64,000 nt of DNA. Source: Eulemur rufifrons (taxonomy: Eukaryota; Chordata; Mammalia; Primates; Lemuridae). Shown one piece after another: positions 24,665-37,659 of the stretch. The position numbers and the translations under genes are program-made. Below the pieces are notes generated by a model, which was not told the origin of the DNA, made no database searches, and saw nothing but the letters and a program-made list of their open reading frames with translations. The stretch spans positions 66,843,501 to 66,907,500 of the forward strand of contig NC_090983.1 in assembly GCF_041146395.1 (NCBI RefSeq), in the 5' to 3' direction. The number at the start of each line of letters is the position of its first letter. The first letter of the stretch is position 1.

Positions 24665-25890
24665 AAGACTGAGGGAACAGTTTGACGAGGAACCATTTAG
24701 GCTGCCAAGTGTAAGAAAATAACTTTTCAAATTAAGTAAGAATTATATGGGAAAGTGGTAGAGGAAATCTGTCCTGTGATTAGAAATACTCTTTTCTTTG
24801 ACACGATGCTTTCACATGGGAGACCTCAGATAGGGTCCTTTTCTTCCTTCATGGCTACAAAGTCTAAATTTGATCAGGGCACTCCAGTCAGTCTGTGTCT
24901 TCCCTAAGGCAACAAAGATTTAGACTAGGAGATGCTGCACTGTACCCAAAGCAGTTATCACACGACCGCCATCCCTGCTAGCCTATTGTTCACTGATACC
25001 TTGACTTCCAAAGACAGGAAGGAGAAGGCTGTCATTTTGCTATCTAAGAATTCTTCTGCATTTTCATCCTTTCAAGGGGATGTTTTAAGAGAATCCACAC
25101 AAATAACTTTGCCATCAACCATTTTAGATTAAGTCATATCCCTTTATGTTTGACTTATATTTGTCCCATTCTATAGGAGCTTAGGAGCTAATGTTATTAA
25201 TAGTATTTTTGGAAAAGACCTTCTTTGAAAAGTGAATCTTTCAGGTAATAACTATGCTGTTAAGCAAAAATGTTAAACTGATAATATTTCTCAGTTAAAA
25301 TGTTTCTGAATTGCACTAAAAGCTTTATGCCATCATACATATCCTTTCTGTATTTATTCACAATCTTGAAGCTATATGTAAACAAATAACATCATTTTAG
25401 CCAGTTTTAGACTCAATGTTTTGTCAGCCATTTAAACATTAGTAGGAAACACTTTCATTTCTACTTAGTAATGAATGACATTGCTAAAGTATGGAGCTCT
25501 TCTGAGTCATTTTTGGTCTTGTGTGCCATTTCTGAGATCGTGTGTCTACTATGTTTGAGGGATTAGGCAACAGTCTCTGAGTGTCTAATGTAATTCAGAG
25601 AGGCTGAGAACATTTTCAGGCTTCCATCACTTTCCCTCCATTTGCCCCAAATTTCATGCTGATATTAATATTTCATGCTCATATGATAAACATAGGACAA
25701 GATAAATGATCTTTAATATTGACTGGAGAGGTTATGCTGGTTTATAAGTCAATAGGATCCTTTCACCCACTGAAATATCAGTGTGTGAAACTCGGGGTAC
25801 AGACATATCCTGTGGGTGCTCATATTTCCAACTCCAGCTTTCTTTTTTATCTATCATAGATAATCTTTAAATTATTTGTACTGAGAATCG
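24665..25890. other. Single-copy intronic sequence
   Basis: Nothing recognised. Open frames are short. Confidence 0.4.
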
Positions 25891-25904
25891 TGATACAAGC
25901 TCAG

Positions 25905-26060
25905 AGCAGCAGAGGGCTATAAAACTGGAGGAGTCCTTAGAAATCTCCTGATCTACTTTCTGACCTCATCATTTTTCAGATGAGGAGTCTAAGATTTGGA
26001 GAGATCGAAGAACACATCTAAAAGGTGGTTTGTGGTGGAGCTGAGATTTTCAGTTTCAGT
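25905..26060. repeat. Ancient MIR-like SINE fragment
   Basis: Shares with 19,275-19,410 the layout aaactggaggagtccttagaaatctcctgatct... tttttcagatgaggagtctaag... gagatcg... ctgagattt. It is an old mammalian interspersed repeat and the exact family is not assigned. Confidence 0.45.
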
Positions 26061-26069
26061 CAGTGCTGC

Positions 26070-29000
26070 CTTTGGACCGAGAAAATTCCCAATGGTTAGT
26101 ACAGTAATTTAAAATGTGCTGGACTCTTCCTAAATTTATGTCTACAGCTGAAGTTCAAGAGCAGTTTTCCTGGATGGAATTCCTGCTGGTAGGGCAGATC
26201 CATTCCTTCTCAGCTGTAAGGATGAGGCCTTTCTTGAGCAGACAATGTAATTGCCACCGCACACACAAAGGAACAATTTTCCTTTGTGCTGGGTGTATTC
26301 CCATACTTTTGGAGTTCTCAATTTTCTTGGATACAGCCTGGCAAATAGTATTTCTACTAGCTGAATCTTTATTGAAGGCTCAATTGTCTGAAAGTTTGCA
26401 TTTGTATTGCCGATATTTTTATTAATTGTTATTTTCTTCCTCTCTTGTATTTTCCTTTACCATTAAGAAGGGCAAATGCTTTGAAATGACCACATGACAA
26501 GAAAATGAAATTTTGACAAGGAATAGAAAGGGAAGATAGATCTTTGCCTGGTCGTCTTTGACCCTGTCTGGCTTTCCCTCAGATTCGCTAAGTGCTAGTT
26601 TTCCTGGCTTCTTTCCTGTTGCCATACTTTTCATATTCAGCACACTGAAAAGCTTGAATTGTTTTCTTTGTTAACTCAGAAGCCTGCAAATGCTGAAAAG
26701 ATTACATATTCAGCAGGTCAAATCTGAGACAGTTTTCTGAATTAAGAAAAACTTTTTGTGTTTCATAGTCTGGTCTAAAATTAGAGAAATTGCATAGAGT
26801 GAACTAATATCTGAAAAAGAAAAAAGGGCATGTGTCAGATGTTTATGTTAAGCACTGGCCAATTTTAGCCTATAGACCCCAAATATGAGAAACCTAGGTA
26901 ATATGTAACCAACCTATTGAAAATAGTATCTAATTCAAAGCAACTAATATTTGCCAAAACAAGCAAATATTTGGCTGTTAAATAAGAATAGCACATAAAT
27001 GCAAATCTGTAAATTTAGTTCTTTTGTTTTTTTGTGGTCTGATGGTTTTTACATTTGTGGACACCAGGGTGTGCTAGCCATCACATGTAGATATGGATAG
27101 AAATTTATTTTCTGGTTGGTTAGGAATGTGCACATCCTTTGGTGGATGTAGGTAACAGATGTCTTGTGGGTAACAGATGTCTTGCCTTTTACAGACTAAT
27201 TGGCAAAGGTGGGGAAAGGGGATAATTAAAGAGGTGGGGGGGACAGAAGAAAAGTGCAATCTTCCTTATGTGGAAAAACCTAATAGACCTTCTTATTATG
27301 GGTAATTGCCTCCCTCTTCAACCTCATTTGCTGTCCCTTTCCATATGACTCAAGTACATTGTAATGGGAAAGTATAAAATAAAGAAACATAAGGCAGGAC
27401 TACTGTCTGCTAACAACCAGATTTATCCTGTCATGGAATATTCTAGTATATTCTAGCATAATTGACTCAAGTAACATCAGGTTTCTTTTTTAAAACCCAA
27501 AATATAAAAGCATAAGTCTAATCACCAATGGCAACTTATATTTTAATTGGCAGCACAAAGGTTCCATGTTGAGGATGGTTGATATAAATATAGTTTAATT
27601 ATATGTCAAATGTGATGATATAGTGGACTGGTGGGAAATGAAAAATGAGAGACTGAATATGTCATATGTTACTTATACATCTTAGGTCCTGTTTAGATTG
27701 CTGTTTGTTCTCTGTCAGTGCTATAGTACTGCCAGTTGACCTGGAATAAGTGGGCACATTTAGCAGATGTTTCAAGCCATTATCATTAACAAATCCTCAA
27801 CTTTGTCAGTGTTTTCCGTCGTCCAGGATTTAAAGTAAGGTGTCATTTTCTATCTTAACTGTATCACCTAGATCTATATTTTTCTTCTGATTGGTACCTT
27901 TTACTTTAAACTGAAGGAAATTTTTATAGCTTGTTAAACATTAGGTGAGTATCCACATTATTCCTTGATAAGAGCTATTATGTAATCATTTTTATAAGGA
28001 GCCATAGTGCTTCAAAGACAAAGTATCAGGCAAGGTACTTAGAGGCTTACTTAATATAGAATTTAGATAAGCTGAAAGGGAACACTATTTATTCTAGATG
28101 CAAGGCACGTGGTATTGACTTTTATTTGACCACCTGTCTCCTTAAAATATAGGTAGGTAGAATTTGTTTAAAAAATAGCAACTGTGTTTTAAAGCTTATT
28201 AGGACAATACAGATCTAAATCTCAATTGTTAATTATTAATTTCTGCTGTATTAGAATTATATTTTATTCACAATTGCTATAAATTAGTGGGTGGGAGAAT
28301 GCTTTCTGTACCCATCTTTTTTTTTTTTTTCTTAACAGCAGCTTTGGTAGGATAGAAACAATGTTGCATGAGTAGTCCAGAGGCTGTTACATTAAGTGAA
28401 TCACTTGATCTTTTTGAGCCTCATTTTGTAATCTATAAAATAAACATAGTTTCAACTATCTCCTACCCTTGCACTGGGAATTGTATGTGATGATGAACGC
28501 ACACGAAATTAATGTATGTTTGATTGTTGAGTACTTGATGGTTGCCTTCACTCAGTGAAGCCATATTCCTTAGTTGCCTTGATTTCCTGGCTAAGCTTCT
28601 CTTGGAAATAGAACATTTGAAGAGACTTTGATGAGAAGTCCAGTGATAAAAGGTTTGGGACTTTGTGTCAGGAAAGTTACTCTTCTTCTGACCTTTATCC
28701 TCTTAAAATATGAGGGTGAAGAATAGCCACAGTGGGGCAAGATTTTTATTAAATAATTGTTAAGTGAGTTTTCCATATTTTGTAATTGTAGATATCTGTA
28801 AGTCACAAATTCATACCGTCGTAAAATGTTGGTGGCATATGAAACTAAGATTTCTGGACCCACTACCACTATGCCAGTTCATTTTCCATTTTCAGGGGAA
28901 GACAGTGAAGGTCTGTAAGGTTAAATGTCTTCTCTGAAGTCAAGCAGCAAGTTAGTGACAGAGCGAGGACTGGGATCATCATCTTTTCCTGAATTCTTTG

Positions 29001-29235
29001 TCTGGACCATTGCCAGACACCACCTGCTATGTGACTGTGTAGACTCTAGCCTGGACCATTAAAATAATGTGGGCATTCAAAACATTCTTGGCAGAGCAGA
29101 AAGAGGTGCATTTCTTTGTTATATCTTTTAAATGGTTTTTACACTCTAGTTCAAAAGCTATCCTCTGTGGGTTACAAATGTATTTCGATTGTTTGCATAA
29201 GGCAACTAGCATTACCTCCTCTGGTAGTAAGAGAG
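26070..29235. other. Single-copy intronic sequence
   Basis: About 3.1 kb with no confident repeats. A T run lies at 28,319-28,331. 28,880-28,990 has a weak MIR-like tail (gaagtcaagcagcaagttagtgacagagc). No exon candidates. Confidence 0.4.
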
Positions 29236-29239
29236 ATAG

Positions 29240-29460
29240 TCCCTGATGTTCATATAGTACTTCCTATGTGCCAGATATTGGTCTAGGCCCTTACACTCTA
29301 AGAGCTTGACATAAATTAACTAGTTAAGTCTCTATAACACTATGAGGAGGTATATTATTAATATTCTTACCTTTTATATAAGGAAATGGAGGCACAGAGG
29401 GGCCAAGTAGTACTAAGATTACAAAACTAGTATAACCAGGATTTAAAGGCCTTTGTCAGA
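29240..29460 (-). repeat. MIR SINE
   Basis: Reverse-oriented MIR: tatgtgccagatattggtctagg, then a tctataacactatgaggagg block, then ggaaatggaggcacagagggg, then ataaccaggattt. Most of the element is present. Confidence 0.8.
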
Positions 29461-29464
29461 TGGA

Positions 29465-31040
29465 CTTGGAAAATGCTAGATAGATTCTCTTGTGGGAAGA
29501 CACTTGGGTGAATGGATACTGGCTGTATGAGCTCTCTTTTATGCAAAGAAAGTGTCCTAAAATGTTTTCTAAATCCTTAGATTTTATATATCTACCTCTA
29601 TGGAATCCCAATCAACCTAGAATATATGGTTCTACTGTAGCACATAATTATTGATGAAAGAGTGTGTTTATTTATGTTGATAACCACTGGAATAAATAGG
29701 AAGGTGAGCTATTATGTATGTCCAATGTTGATAACAAAATTATATTTTATTTTAGGATTGCATTTCCCTTAGATCAGATTAATAAAATGTTTATAGGAAT
29801 GGTATTTCACCAGTCAAGAAAAACTATCAAAAGAAGAGAATAATTTCTATCTCACTGATATGTAATTTGTGCTTTCTTACTACCTAGCAATATAAAAATA
29901 TTACCCATTTTTGCTCCTATAATGGTATTTAAATTGAGCAACAGTTGCCATTTTTGTAGCAAATATTTTATGGGTATAAAATGAGCCCCAATTTTAGTGA
30001 TTACCAATTTAAAGACTTTAATTTTAGTAGCAATGATTGTATGGTAACATTTTGAACATTCAGATAATTATGGGGGAGCAGTTATGAATTAATGAAAATT
30101 TTGTTAAAGTAATAGTACAAAAAGCTTATTTAGCATTGTACTATTTAGAAACAATGTAATTAAATGAAATCTGAATAAATTGCTCACAATCATTGGATTC
30201 TTAATGCTGACAAATATTTTACATCAAAACAGAGAAATACTACCCTATTTTGAAGATGTGAGTTAGTGTGCAGTGGTGTGTGTGTGTGTAGTAAGTGGGG
30301 AATTTTGGGGAGATATGTGTAAGTGAACAGATTAATTTAGCAAAGTATAATTTTTCAAAGTTTATTGGCATAGATATATTAAATTCTATTATTGGTATGC
30401 TTTGTTTTATGGAATAGATTTGTGCTTGAAAGAAAATTGCCTGAAGGTCATGGTACCTATTCCAATGGCTCTCATTCTATGTTCCTTAGTGAAGAGGGGA
30501 AAGTATAATGGCTCATGAATGCCTTAAAGGAACTATAACAATAACAATAATGTTATAATATCACAGAAAATAAAGACTCACAACTATTTTTTAGAGACAT
30601 ATATACCTACGGTTAGTTTTGTGTTTAGCTCATTCACTTAAAAGTTTAGAGGAAGAAGGGTGCATGAACAGAACACACTAGGTTGGTTACACAGCTGCCA
30701 TAACCGCACTTTAATGTTCTACAAGTGATGCTGGACAGCTCCCCTTGGTTGCTGTGATACTCCTTCCTAGCATTTCATAGGAGCTATTGAATTAGAAATG
30801 AACTGATTGAGCTTAAGAAGGAGGGATTTGGAGTATGGGTGAGGAAAATATTTTAAAATATAGGTAGCAACTGAATAAATTCACAAAAATACTAGCAATA
30901 GTAAATGATAATTGCGCAGGCTATTTAGTGAAACACATGACTGAGAGGGAGTAAGAGGATTAGCATGTGTTTATCAAGTGCTGTTTATTTAAACCCTTTT
31001 CCAATTTTCATTAAGATTGAATTTCTATTCTCAAGTATTA
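29465..31040. other. Single-copy intronic sequence upstream of exon 2
   Basis: AT-rich with a short TG run near 30,277-30,290. No repeat recognised with confidence. Confidence 0.4.
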
Positions 31041-31099
31041 TGAAATAAGTTTGCATGATATCTTTTGTATTTTAAAGCTTTTTGCCTTACTCTTTCCAG

Positions 31100-31330
31100 G
31101 ATTGAAGTGTGTGTGTCTTTTGTGTGATTCTTCAAACTTTACCTGCCAAACAGAAGGAGCATGTTGGGCATCAGTTATGCTAACCAATGGAAAAGAACAG
31201 GTGATCAAATCCTGTGTCTCCCTCCCAGAATTAAATGCTCAAGTCTTCTGTCATAGTTCCAACAATGTTACCAAAACTGAATGCTGCTTCACAGATTTTT
31301 GCAACAACATAACACTGCACCTTCCAACAG
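31100..31330 (+). CDS. ACVR1C: ACVR1C exon 2: ligand-binding ectodomain
   Basis: 231 bases between a ccag acceptor and cag/gtaag donor, encoding residues 25 (split) to 102 (split) of activin receptor type-1C. The segment beginning [15 protein letters not shown] is recognised as ALK7. It has ten cysteines, including the final CCFTDFCN box of the three-finger fold shared by TGF-beta family receptors. Three N-glycosylation sequons are present (NFT, NVT, NIT). The domain sits outside the cell and contacts ligands (nodal, activin B/AB, GDF3) together with ACVR2A/2B. Met51 at 31,177-31,179 is where the shorter human isoform 2 starts by length arithmetic (443 residues). Phase 1 at both ends. No disabling change. 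Confidence 0.98.
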
Positions 31331-31389
31331 GTAAGAGGTTTATCTTTGCTCATTCCAAATTTAATTTTACTCTTGGGAAACTATAAGCA

Positions 31390-33155
31390 TGGTAGAAATC
31401 AAACTGTCTTATATTTCTTTAAATAAGAAAATCTGTTTTACAGTTCTTTTTTTCATTTTGATGGGTAAAATTCTCTAGAGTCTAGCTGAGGTTGATTTTT
31501 TTTAAAAAAATTGCACAGCACTGTCAAAACATTGACAACAGCATAACAATTTTGAAGAAATTTGTCCATGTGAATTGTATTTTTTGAAGTGATTAATGGA
31601 CCTAAAGTGAAATGTAAATTTTCATGGATTCTTTTAAAGGAAAGAAAGTAGGATGAATACCAAGAATAAAAGAGCAAAACAAAAAATAGGAGATTGCCAG
31701 CTTTTATGGGGACACAATGTTTTTTTTTTCAGAATCTTTTTTTCGTGGATACCTTCTGCATATCTTCTTCATATACTCACACTCAAGTGAAAGCACTCAT
31801 CAGAGAGATAGAAGTGGAATGAAATTTGACCCTTCATTATTTTTCAGATATATTTCTGCCATTAGCTCAATTTTATAGTGCTTTATCCCAATTTATAAGA
31901 TGCGAAATATCCTAATCTGGCCTTTTATCAGCATCTGGCATCTGAAAGTTTAGGAGATATTCAGGGGCATGTAATTCTGAATTAAAAACTAGCTTATGAT
32001 ATGGAAATTATCCTGCTAGTAAGTTTTATTTAATATTTCTAATAGAGTGATAATGCTTATTGATACATTCATATTTATATATAGATACATACTCTTCCTT
32101 ACGAGTTAACCTTCCTTTTTTTTTGACCAAACTCCTATATGTATATGAAGTTAACCTTTTAAGGCACTGTTGTCCAATCTTAGGTATTCATATACCACCA
32201 TATTAATATGCCACTATAGTATTTTTTTACTTATTTTAATAAACTACCTTTTTTTTAACTGAAAAACATTTATTTTATAGAAACAGTATCATTACCACAA
32301 ATTTAAAAGCAGGTTTACTTTGCCATAAATAGAAAATAATGATCTAAACAAATAAGAAAGCAATACTACTGCACTCCAGTTAGGCATTTTGCATTTTCTC
32401 TTTGTTTAGAAGAGAAAAAAAGAAGTGTTAAAGACATAGTAGCAGGAAATGAGACTTTTTGATACAAAATCAGAAAAACTAAGAGAATTAGAGAAGGAAC
32501 CATTATATGATTCAATGTTATGTAGTATCATGTTAGTTTACCACCCCAATTCATCTCAAAAACCCTTCAAATCATTTCATGTACCATGACTAATACTTGT
32601 CCTACTCTTTGGAAAACATTATTCTAAGGCATTATCTTATATAGTGCAACCTCAAAAGCTATACTTGGCTTATTTCATTCCCTAAAGCTACTTACAGTCT
32701 TGATTTTTAGACCACTTAGTCTATCCCAAATTCAATTGCCTTCCTTGCTTTGGTGGTAACCTGGGATCTATTATGTACACTTTTCTTTCCTTATGTTTTC
32801 GCTTCAAGTTTGTCTGTGCACCAGAGACACTTTAAAGTGAAGGCTCCTTATATTTGATGCTGGTCTTACTTACCCATGGCCAAATAAAAAAGATTAATGA
32901 GGTGGAGAGGGACGACTCCTCATTTGCTATAGCAGGGACCTCTATAATGTATCTTCTCAATAGGGAATTATCTACAAGATCACATTCTTTGACTATAACA
33001 AAAGGTCTTGGAGGACAAGATGCTTCATATGCAACGGGCAAATTAAAGGTCCTTAGTGCAGCTAGAATGCAGGTCTTTCCTGCCCAACTATAAACTCTGC
33101 CTAAATACTGAGAAGCCTATGTTCTATCCTCAAGTTCAGTCAGGAACCAGTTTTT
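31390..33155. other. Single-copy sequence in intron 2
   Basis: No repeat or exon recognised. The 79-codon frame at 32,854-33,093 has no known homology and is not called. Confidence 0.4.
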
Positions 33156-33159
33156 CTTT

Positions 33160-33214
33160 TTCAGAAAATTAACTTTATTGAGGTACAATTTAAATATAAT
33201 AAAATGCACACATT
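33160..33214 (-). mobile_element. Antisense L1 3'UTR, piece left of an insertion
   Basis: aaattaactttattgaggtacaa and following bases match a reversed L1M 3'UTR. The last 14 bases (33,201-33,214, aaaatgcacacatt) are the left copy of a target-site duplication. The L1 continues after 33,680. Confidence 0.7.
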
Positions 33215-33666
33215 TTATTTTATTTTGTTTTACTTATTTTTTACAAGAAACTAGTAGCTTTATTGGGAATAATTGTGATATGCAGTGGGAGCATAGCTGC
33301 TGAAACCCTAGTCAGGAAGATGGAGCACAATGCAGGCAGCTGGCATTGGACCTGAGGGACTGAGCTTCTGTCCTGAGCTTCTACAGTAAACTTCCAGGGA
33401 CACAGGGCTCTTTCATTTCTCTCAGCTCCCCCATTACAGTCTGAATTGGCAGGTTTTCTCTATACCCCATAACGCGCACTGTGTACCACAACAGCCTGGC
33501 AGAGTATGCAGTGGTTTTCAATTGGGGGGGATTTTCCCCCCCATGAACATTTGGTAATGTCTAAAGACATTCTGTTTTCACACATAATAATTGACACATA
33601 ATAATAGTACCTATTTATGGGATACATAGTGATGTTTCAAGACATGTGATGTGCAGTATTCATTTC
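33215..33666 (-). mobile_element. Retro-insertion: L1 3' end plus transduced flank
   Basis: Flanked by aaaatgcacacatt (33,201-33,214) and aaaacgcacacatt (33,667-33,680), 13 of 14 identical. On the minus strand it starts with about 75 bases of L1 3'UTR (blocks gtatcccataaat and attattatgtgtcaatt), then a MER5-like hAT piece (33,511-33,588). About 290 bases of unrecognised sequence follow, with an AATAAA signal (complement at about 33,260) and an A-rich tail (complement of 33,215-33,245). This is the structure of a 5'-truncated L1 that read through its own poly(A) site and carried 3' flanking DNA. A retrocopy of a transcript with an L1 in it is the alternative. Confidence 0.6.
33511..33588 (+). 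mobile_element. MER5-like hAT fragment within the retro-insertion
   Basis: cagtggttttcaattgggggg, then attttcccccccatg, then acatttggtaatgtctaaagacattc: the first ~75 bases of a MER5A/B-type element. Only one end is present. Confidence 0.7.
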
Positions 33667-33680
33667 AAAACGCACACATT

Positions 33681-35950
33681 GTAAGTATATGGTTTTAATG
33701 ATGAGTTTCAATACATACATATGCCCACTTAACCACAACCACATTTCTGTTATCTCAAAATGTTTTCAGTCAATCTCCACTTCCACTAGGGCTAGACAAC
33801 TGATCTGTTTTCTATCACTGTAGATTAGATTTATTTTTGTAGAGTTTCACATTAAAAAAGTCATTATGGAGCACATTTTTGGAGAGGTTTGACTTCCTTA
33901 ACTCAGCATTGATTCATTCATGTTGTTGGATATATCAGTAATTTACTCCTTTTTATTACTGAATAATATCCCATTGTGTGGATATGCTACAACTTTTAAA
34001 AATGTATTCATTCATTGATGTGCATTCAGGTTGTTTCCATTTGGGGACAGACTACTATTCAAAGTGCTATGAACATTCATGTACATGTCTTTGGATATAT
34101 GTTTTTATTTCTTTTGGAAAATACCCATAAGTGGATTTGCAGTGTCATATAAGAAGTGTATGTTTAACTTTATAAATATGATCTCCCAAATAGTTTTCAG
34201 ATTGCTTGTATCATTTTACATCCCCAGCAGAAATGTATGATAGTTTCAGTTGGTCTGTACTCTTGCCAACTCTTGGTATAATCAGTCCTTTGAAGTTTAG
34301 CCATTCAAGTGGTTGTGTAATGGTATTTTATTGTGGTTTTCATTTGACAATGACTAATAATATGAAATTATTTTTTCATGTGCTTATTAGTTATTTGTTT
34401 ATCTACCTTTGTAAACTGTCTTTTCAACTGTCTATTAAAAATTGGGTTACTTAACTTCTTATGGTTGAATTTTAAGAGTTCTTCATCTATTCTAAATGTA
34501 AGTCCATGATCAGATATAGGTATTGTGACTATTTTCCTATTCTGTGCATTGTCATTTTGTTCTCTTTAAGGTGTTTTTCACAGAGCAGGAGCTTAAAAAC
34601 TTGATTTATGAAATTTTTGTCTGATTTATCTTTTGTTATTATTATTAGGTTTACTAGTTTCATGTCCTGAGAAATTTTTATCTACCCAAAGGTTATACAT
34701 ATTTTCTTTTATGTTTTCTTCTAGAAGTTTTAACATTTCAGTTTTAACATTTACATCATCTTCAGTTTCAACTTAATTTGTGTTATTATGTGAGGTCAAG
34801 ATGGAGTTTTATTTTTCCATATAGATATGAAATTGTTTCAACATCATTTGTTGAAAAGTCTATCCTTTCCCCATTTAAATTACTTTGGTTGAAAATAAAG
34901 TGACCATATATATGTGGGTATATTCCTTGCCTCTTTATTCTGTTCACTTGTTCTATATGTCTTATGCCACTATCAGACTATCCTGATTATTGTAGCTTTA
35001 TAGTAAGTATTGCAAACAGGTCTGTGATCCCTCCAACTTTGTTCCTTTTCAAATTTATTTACCTATTATAAGTCCTTTGTATTTTCATTGAAGTTTTAGA
35101 GTTGGCTTGACAATTCCTACAAAAACACATGTTGAGATTTTCATTGGATTGAGTTGAATATATAGAATAATTTGGGGAGAATAGTCATCTTAACAATATT
35201 GAACTTTTAATCCATAAACATGGTATGTTTTCCCACTTATTTAGTTATTCTTCAGTTACTCTTACCAGTATTTTGTAGTTATCAGAGAGCAGGTCTTATA
35301 CATACTTTGTTGACTTTATCTCTGAGTACTGCATGGTTGTGGATGCTATTGTGAATGGTAATTTCACTATCTGAATTTTTAAATGTTAATTGCTAGTATG
35401 TGAAAATTAAATTAATTTTGTGTGGTGACCTTTCATCCTACAAGCTTGTAAAAATAACTTACGTTAGTTCTAGTAGCTTTAAAAAAATATTGTTTGGCAT
35501 TTTCTACATACACAATCATCTAATCTGTGAATACAGAAGATTTCATATCTTCCATGCTGATCTGTAGGCATTTTACTTCTTATTCTTGCCTTTTTCACTG
35601 TCTGGGACCTCCAATATAATGGTAAATAGGATTGGGGAGTGAAGATCCTTGCCTGTTTCCTGGTTCTAGGGGGAATGCATTCATTCTTTTGCCATTAAGT
35701 ATGATGTTAACTGTAGGTTTTTTTGCAGATGCCTGTTATCAGTTGAGGAAATTTACTTTTATTCCTAGTTTGGTGAAAGTTTTAGTTTTAATCATGAATG
35801 AATAGTAAAGTTTTAAGTACTTTTGTGAATTTATTAAAATTATCATGTAAGTTTTCTTCTTTAGTCTGTTGATAGGATGGATTACGTTAATTAGTTTTTA
35901 AATGTTACCTATTATAAGGAATATATGTGTTGTCTGGCCACTAATTAATG
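33681..35950 (-). mobile_element. Antisense L1M (3'UTR into ORF2)
   Basis: Continuous match in reverse to the L1 3'UTR and ORF2 C-terminal half: tactgaataatatcccattgtg, gcattcaggttgtttccatttgg, gtattgcaaacaggtctgtg, then tagggggaatgcattcattc, running to about 35,950. It is about 70-75 percent alike by eye and has no open frame. Confidence 0.85.
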
Positions 35951-35954
35951 TGTC

Positions 35955-37655
35955 TACAAGAAATGCTATATTGACATTTCTTTGAATTCAAACTTCTTTA
36001 CTTAAACTAAGAATTTCTCTCTTTTAATGACATTGTACAGTAAATGGGCATTAAATTGAATAGGAGTGTACATGTAGTCATCGTGTGTGGGGTTGTTCTC
36101 TGTGAGGCAGCACTAAATGATTATTATCCATATTTGAAATAGCAGCTGTTTGGAGAAGAGTTGGGGACCTGAAGGCTGAGTGCTGTCACAGCCAGTGCCA
36201 ATACCTCCACTGTTTCTCTGTCATCAGTGAGTGTCATTGATATCTCCTGCTCTGCTTATTAGAGATTTGTTAATTTCAAATGTGATCACAAACTGTGAAC
36301 TATATAAAGACACTCTGAAAAGCAGACAGTGTAACATTTCTACAGTATTAAATAGTCTGCATCATGTTCACGGGCAAAACAGAAGAAGAAGGGTCAGGAG
36401 GTGACCAGAAGAGGTTGAACAAAATCTGAGACTTCCCTTCATTTCAGTTCCAGCTGAAAGCCAAGTGGATCTTTGCCTCTCTGACTTTTTCATCTGTCAC
36501 CCCAGATGATAGGTCCATTTCTGCATAGCTGATTTGAATTAAGCGCAGTAATTTAGTCTTGTCATGTTTTAGCTGGCTGCCTTCTGTCTTCATATCCTGT
36601 TTGTAATGACTGGGCACTTGCTTTGTTTCTTTGTGACAAAATTTATGTCTTGAATAGAGCTCATGACTCCCCCCTCCAGTAGGTGTGTGCCTTTAAAATG
36701 GATCTGTCTGTGGAGCCCTCTAGTCAGTTCCCATCAATTTGTTCATAGTTCCTGAACCGATTTGGTGTAACTGTGACCTTCTTTCTCTATGCAATATGTC
36801 TCTTAAGCTCCCTTTTCTACATTTTCTAATCTTTGAATCTTTAATAATTTCAATATCTGTAGCTACTGTGGGCTTGATTCTGCTGTTTTTGATTCTGCTG
36901 ACTCATATACTTGGTGGCTTCTTTTCTTATGTATTTTGTAAATTTTGATTGTGAGCTCATGTTTTTGGGAACCTATCTGGAGGAAACTTTTGAAGCCTGT
37001 ATTTAAAATTCATTCCTCCAAAGAAGATTTACATTAGCTTCTGCCAGGTATCTGGGAGGTACTACCAACCCAAACCCATTCATTTGACTAGGTTTTGGGG
37101 GCCAACATATGCAGTGAATTTTTATTCTAAGCTTGCTTATAGGGGTACACAATTGTGGTCAGGAACTCTCAGATTTTTTTTCCTTCTCTTCTCTGCTCTA
37201 ACCAAAGTCAAAGTTGAGACAAATCAGCTATACACCCTGTCTTTCTCTGTGAAACATTTTTTTGTTTTGTTTTGTGTTGTTTTGTTTTCACGGTAATGCC
37301 ATTCATAGTTGCCTCATTTATGCAAAGATCTCTGATCTGACCTTTCACTGTTTTCCCAACCATGTTTCGTTTTCTGACCTTGTGTCTGGTAAACTCTGCA
37401 GTTCACCACCAAGAATGGCAGATGCCTCCAGGGTCAAAGCAGCCCCAGTGCTCAAGCATCTCTCTGGATTTGCACTTTATTTTTGTCTGCTGAACAATTA
37501 ATTTATTTTCCAACCAGCTTAATCATAAAATAGAAAAAAATGTTTTTCAATTTATATTTTATTCAGCATTTTTTATGTGTAACTGTACCAGGAAGGGTTT
37601 CTGTGGACATCTAAAGTGTAACTTGGCAAAAATGGAAATTCTGGGAGGGTTTATT
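35955..37655. other. Single-copy sequence in intron 2
   Basis: No known repeat recognised over 1.7 kb. 36,040-36,450 is less AT-rich than its surroundings. (TTTTG)n-like run at 37,259-37,289. Confidence 0.4.
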
Positions 37656-37659
37656 TTTG

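Larger units (their letters stand above)
1..31099 (+). other. ACVR1C: ACVR1C intron 1 (3' part), probably entire stretch
   Basis: No exon of ACVR1C is recognisable before 31,100. The signal-peptide exon, which should end in a G completing the GGA codon at 31,099-31,101, is absent. The stretch is therefore most simply the downstream part of a long first intron. If exon 1 is closer than expected, part of this would be intergenic. It ends in a clean acceptor: a pyrimidine run followed by ccag at 31,096-31,099. Content is itemised below: LINE mosaic to 15,480, then mostly single-copy intron with a CpG island and SINEs. That exon 1 lies upstream is inference. Confidence 0.75.

Noticed and set aside
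33222..33510. Processed pseudogene of a known gene on the minus strand
   Set aside because: The AATAAA and tail suggest retrotransposition, but no frame translates to a protein I recognise, so no parent gene is named. It is treated as part of the transduction candidate.
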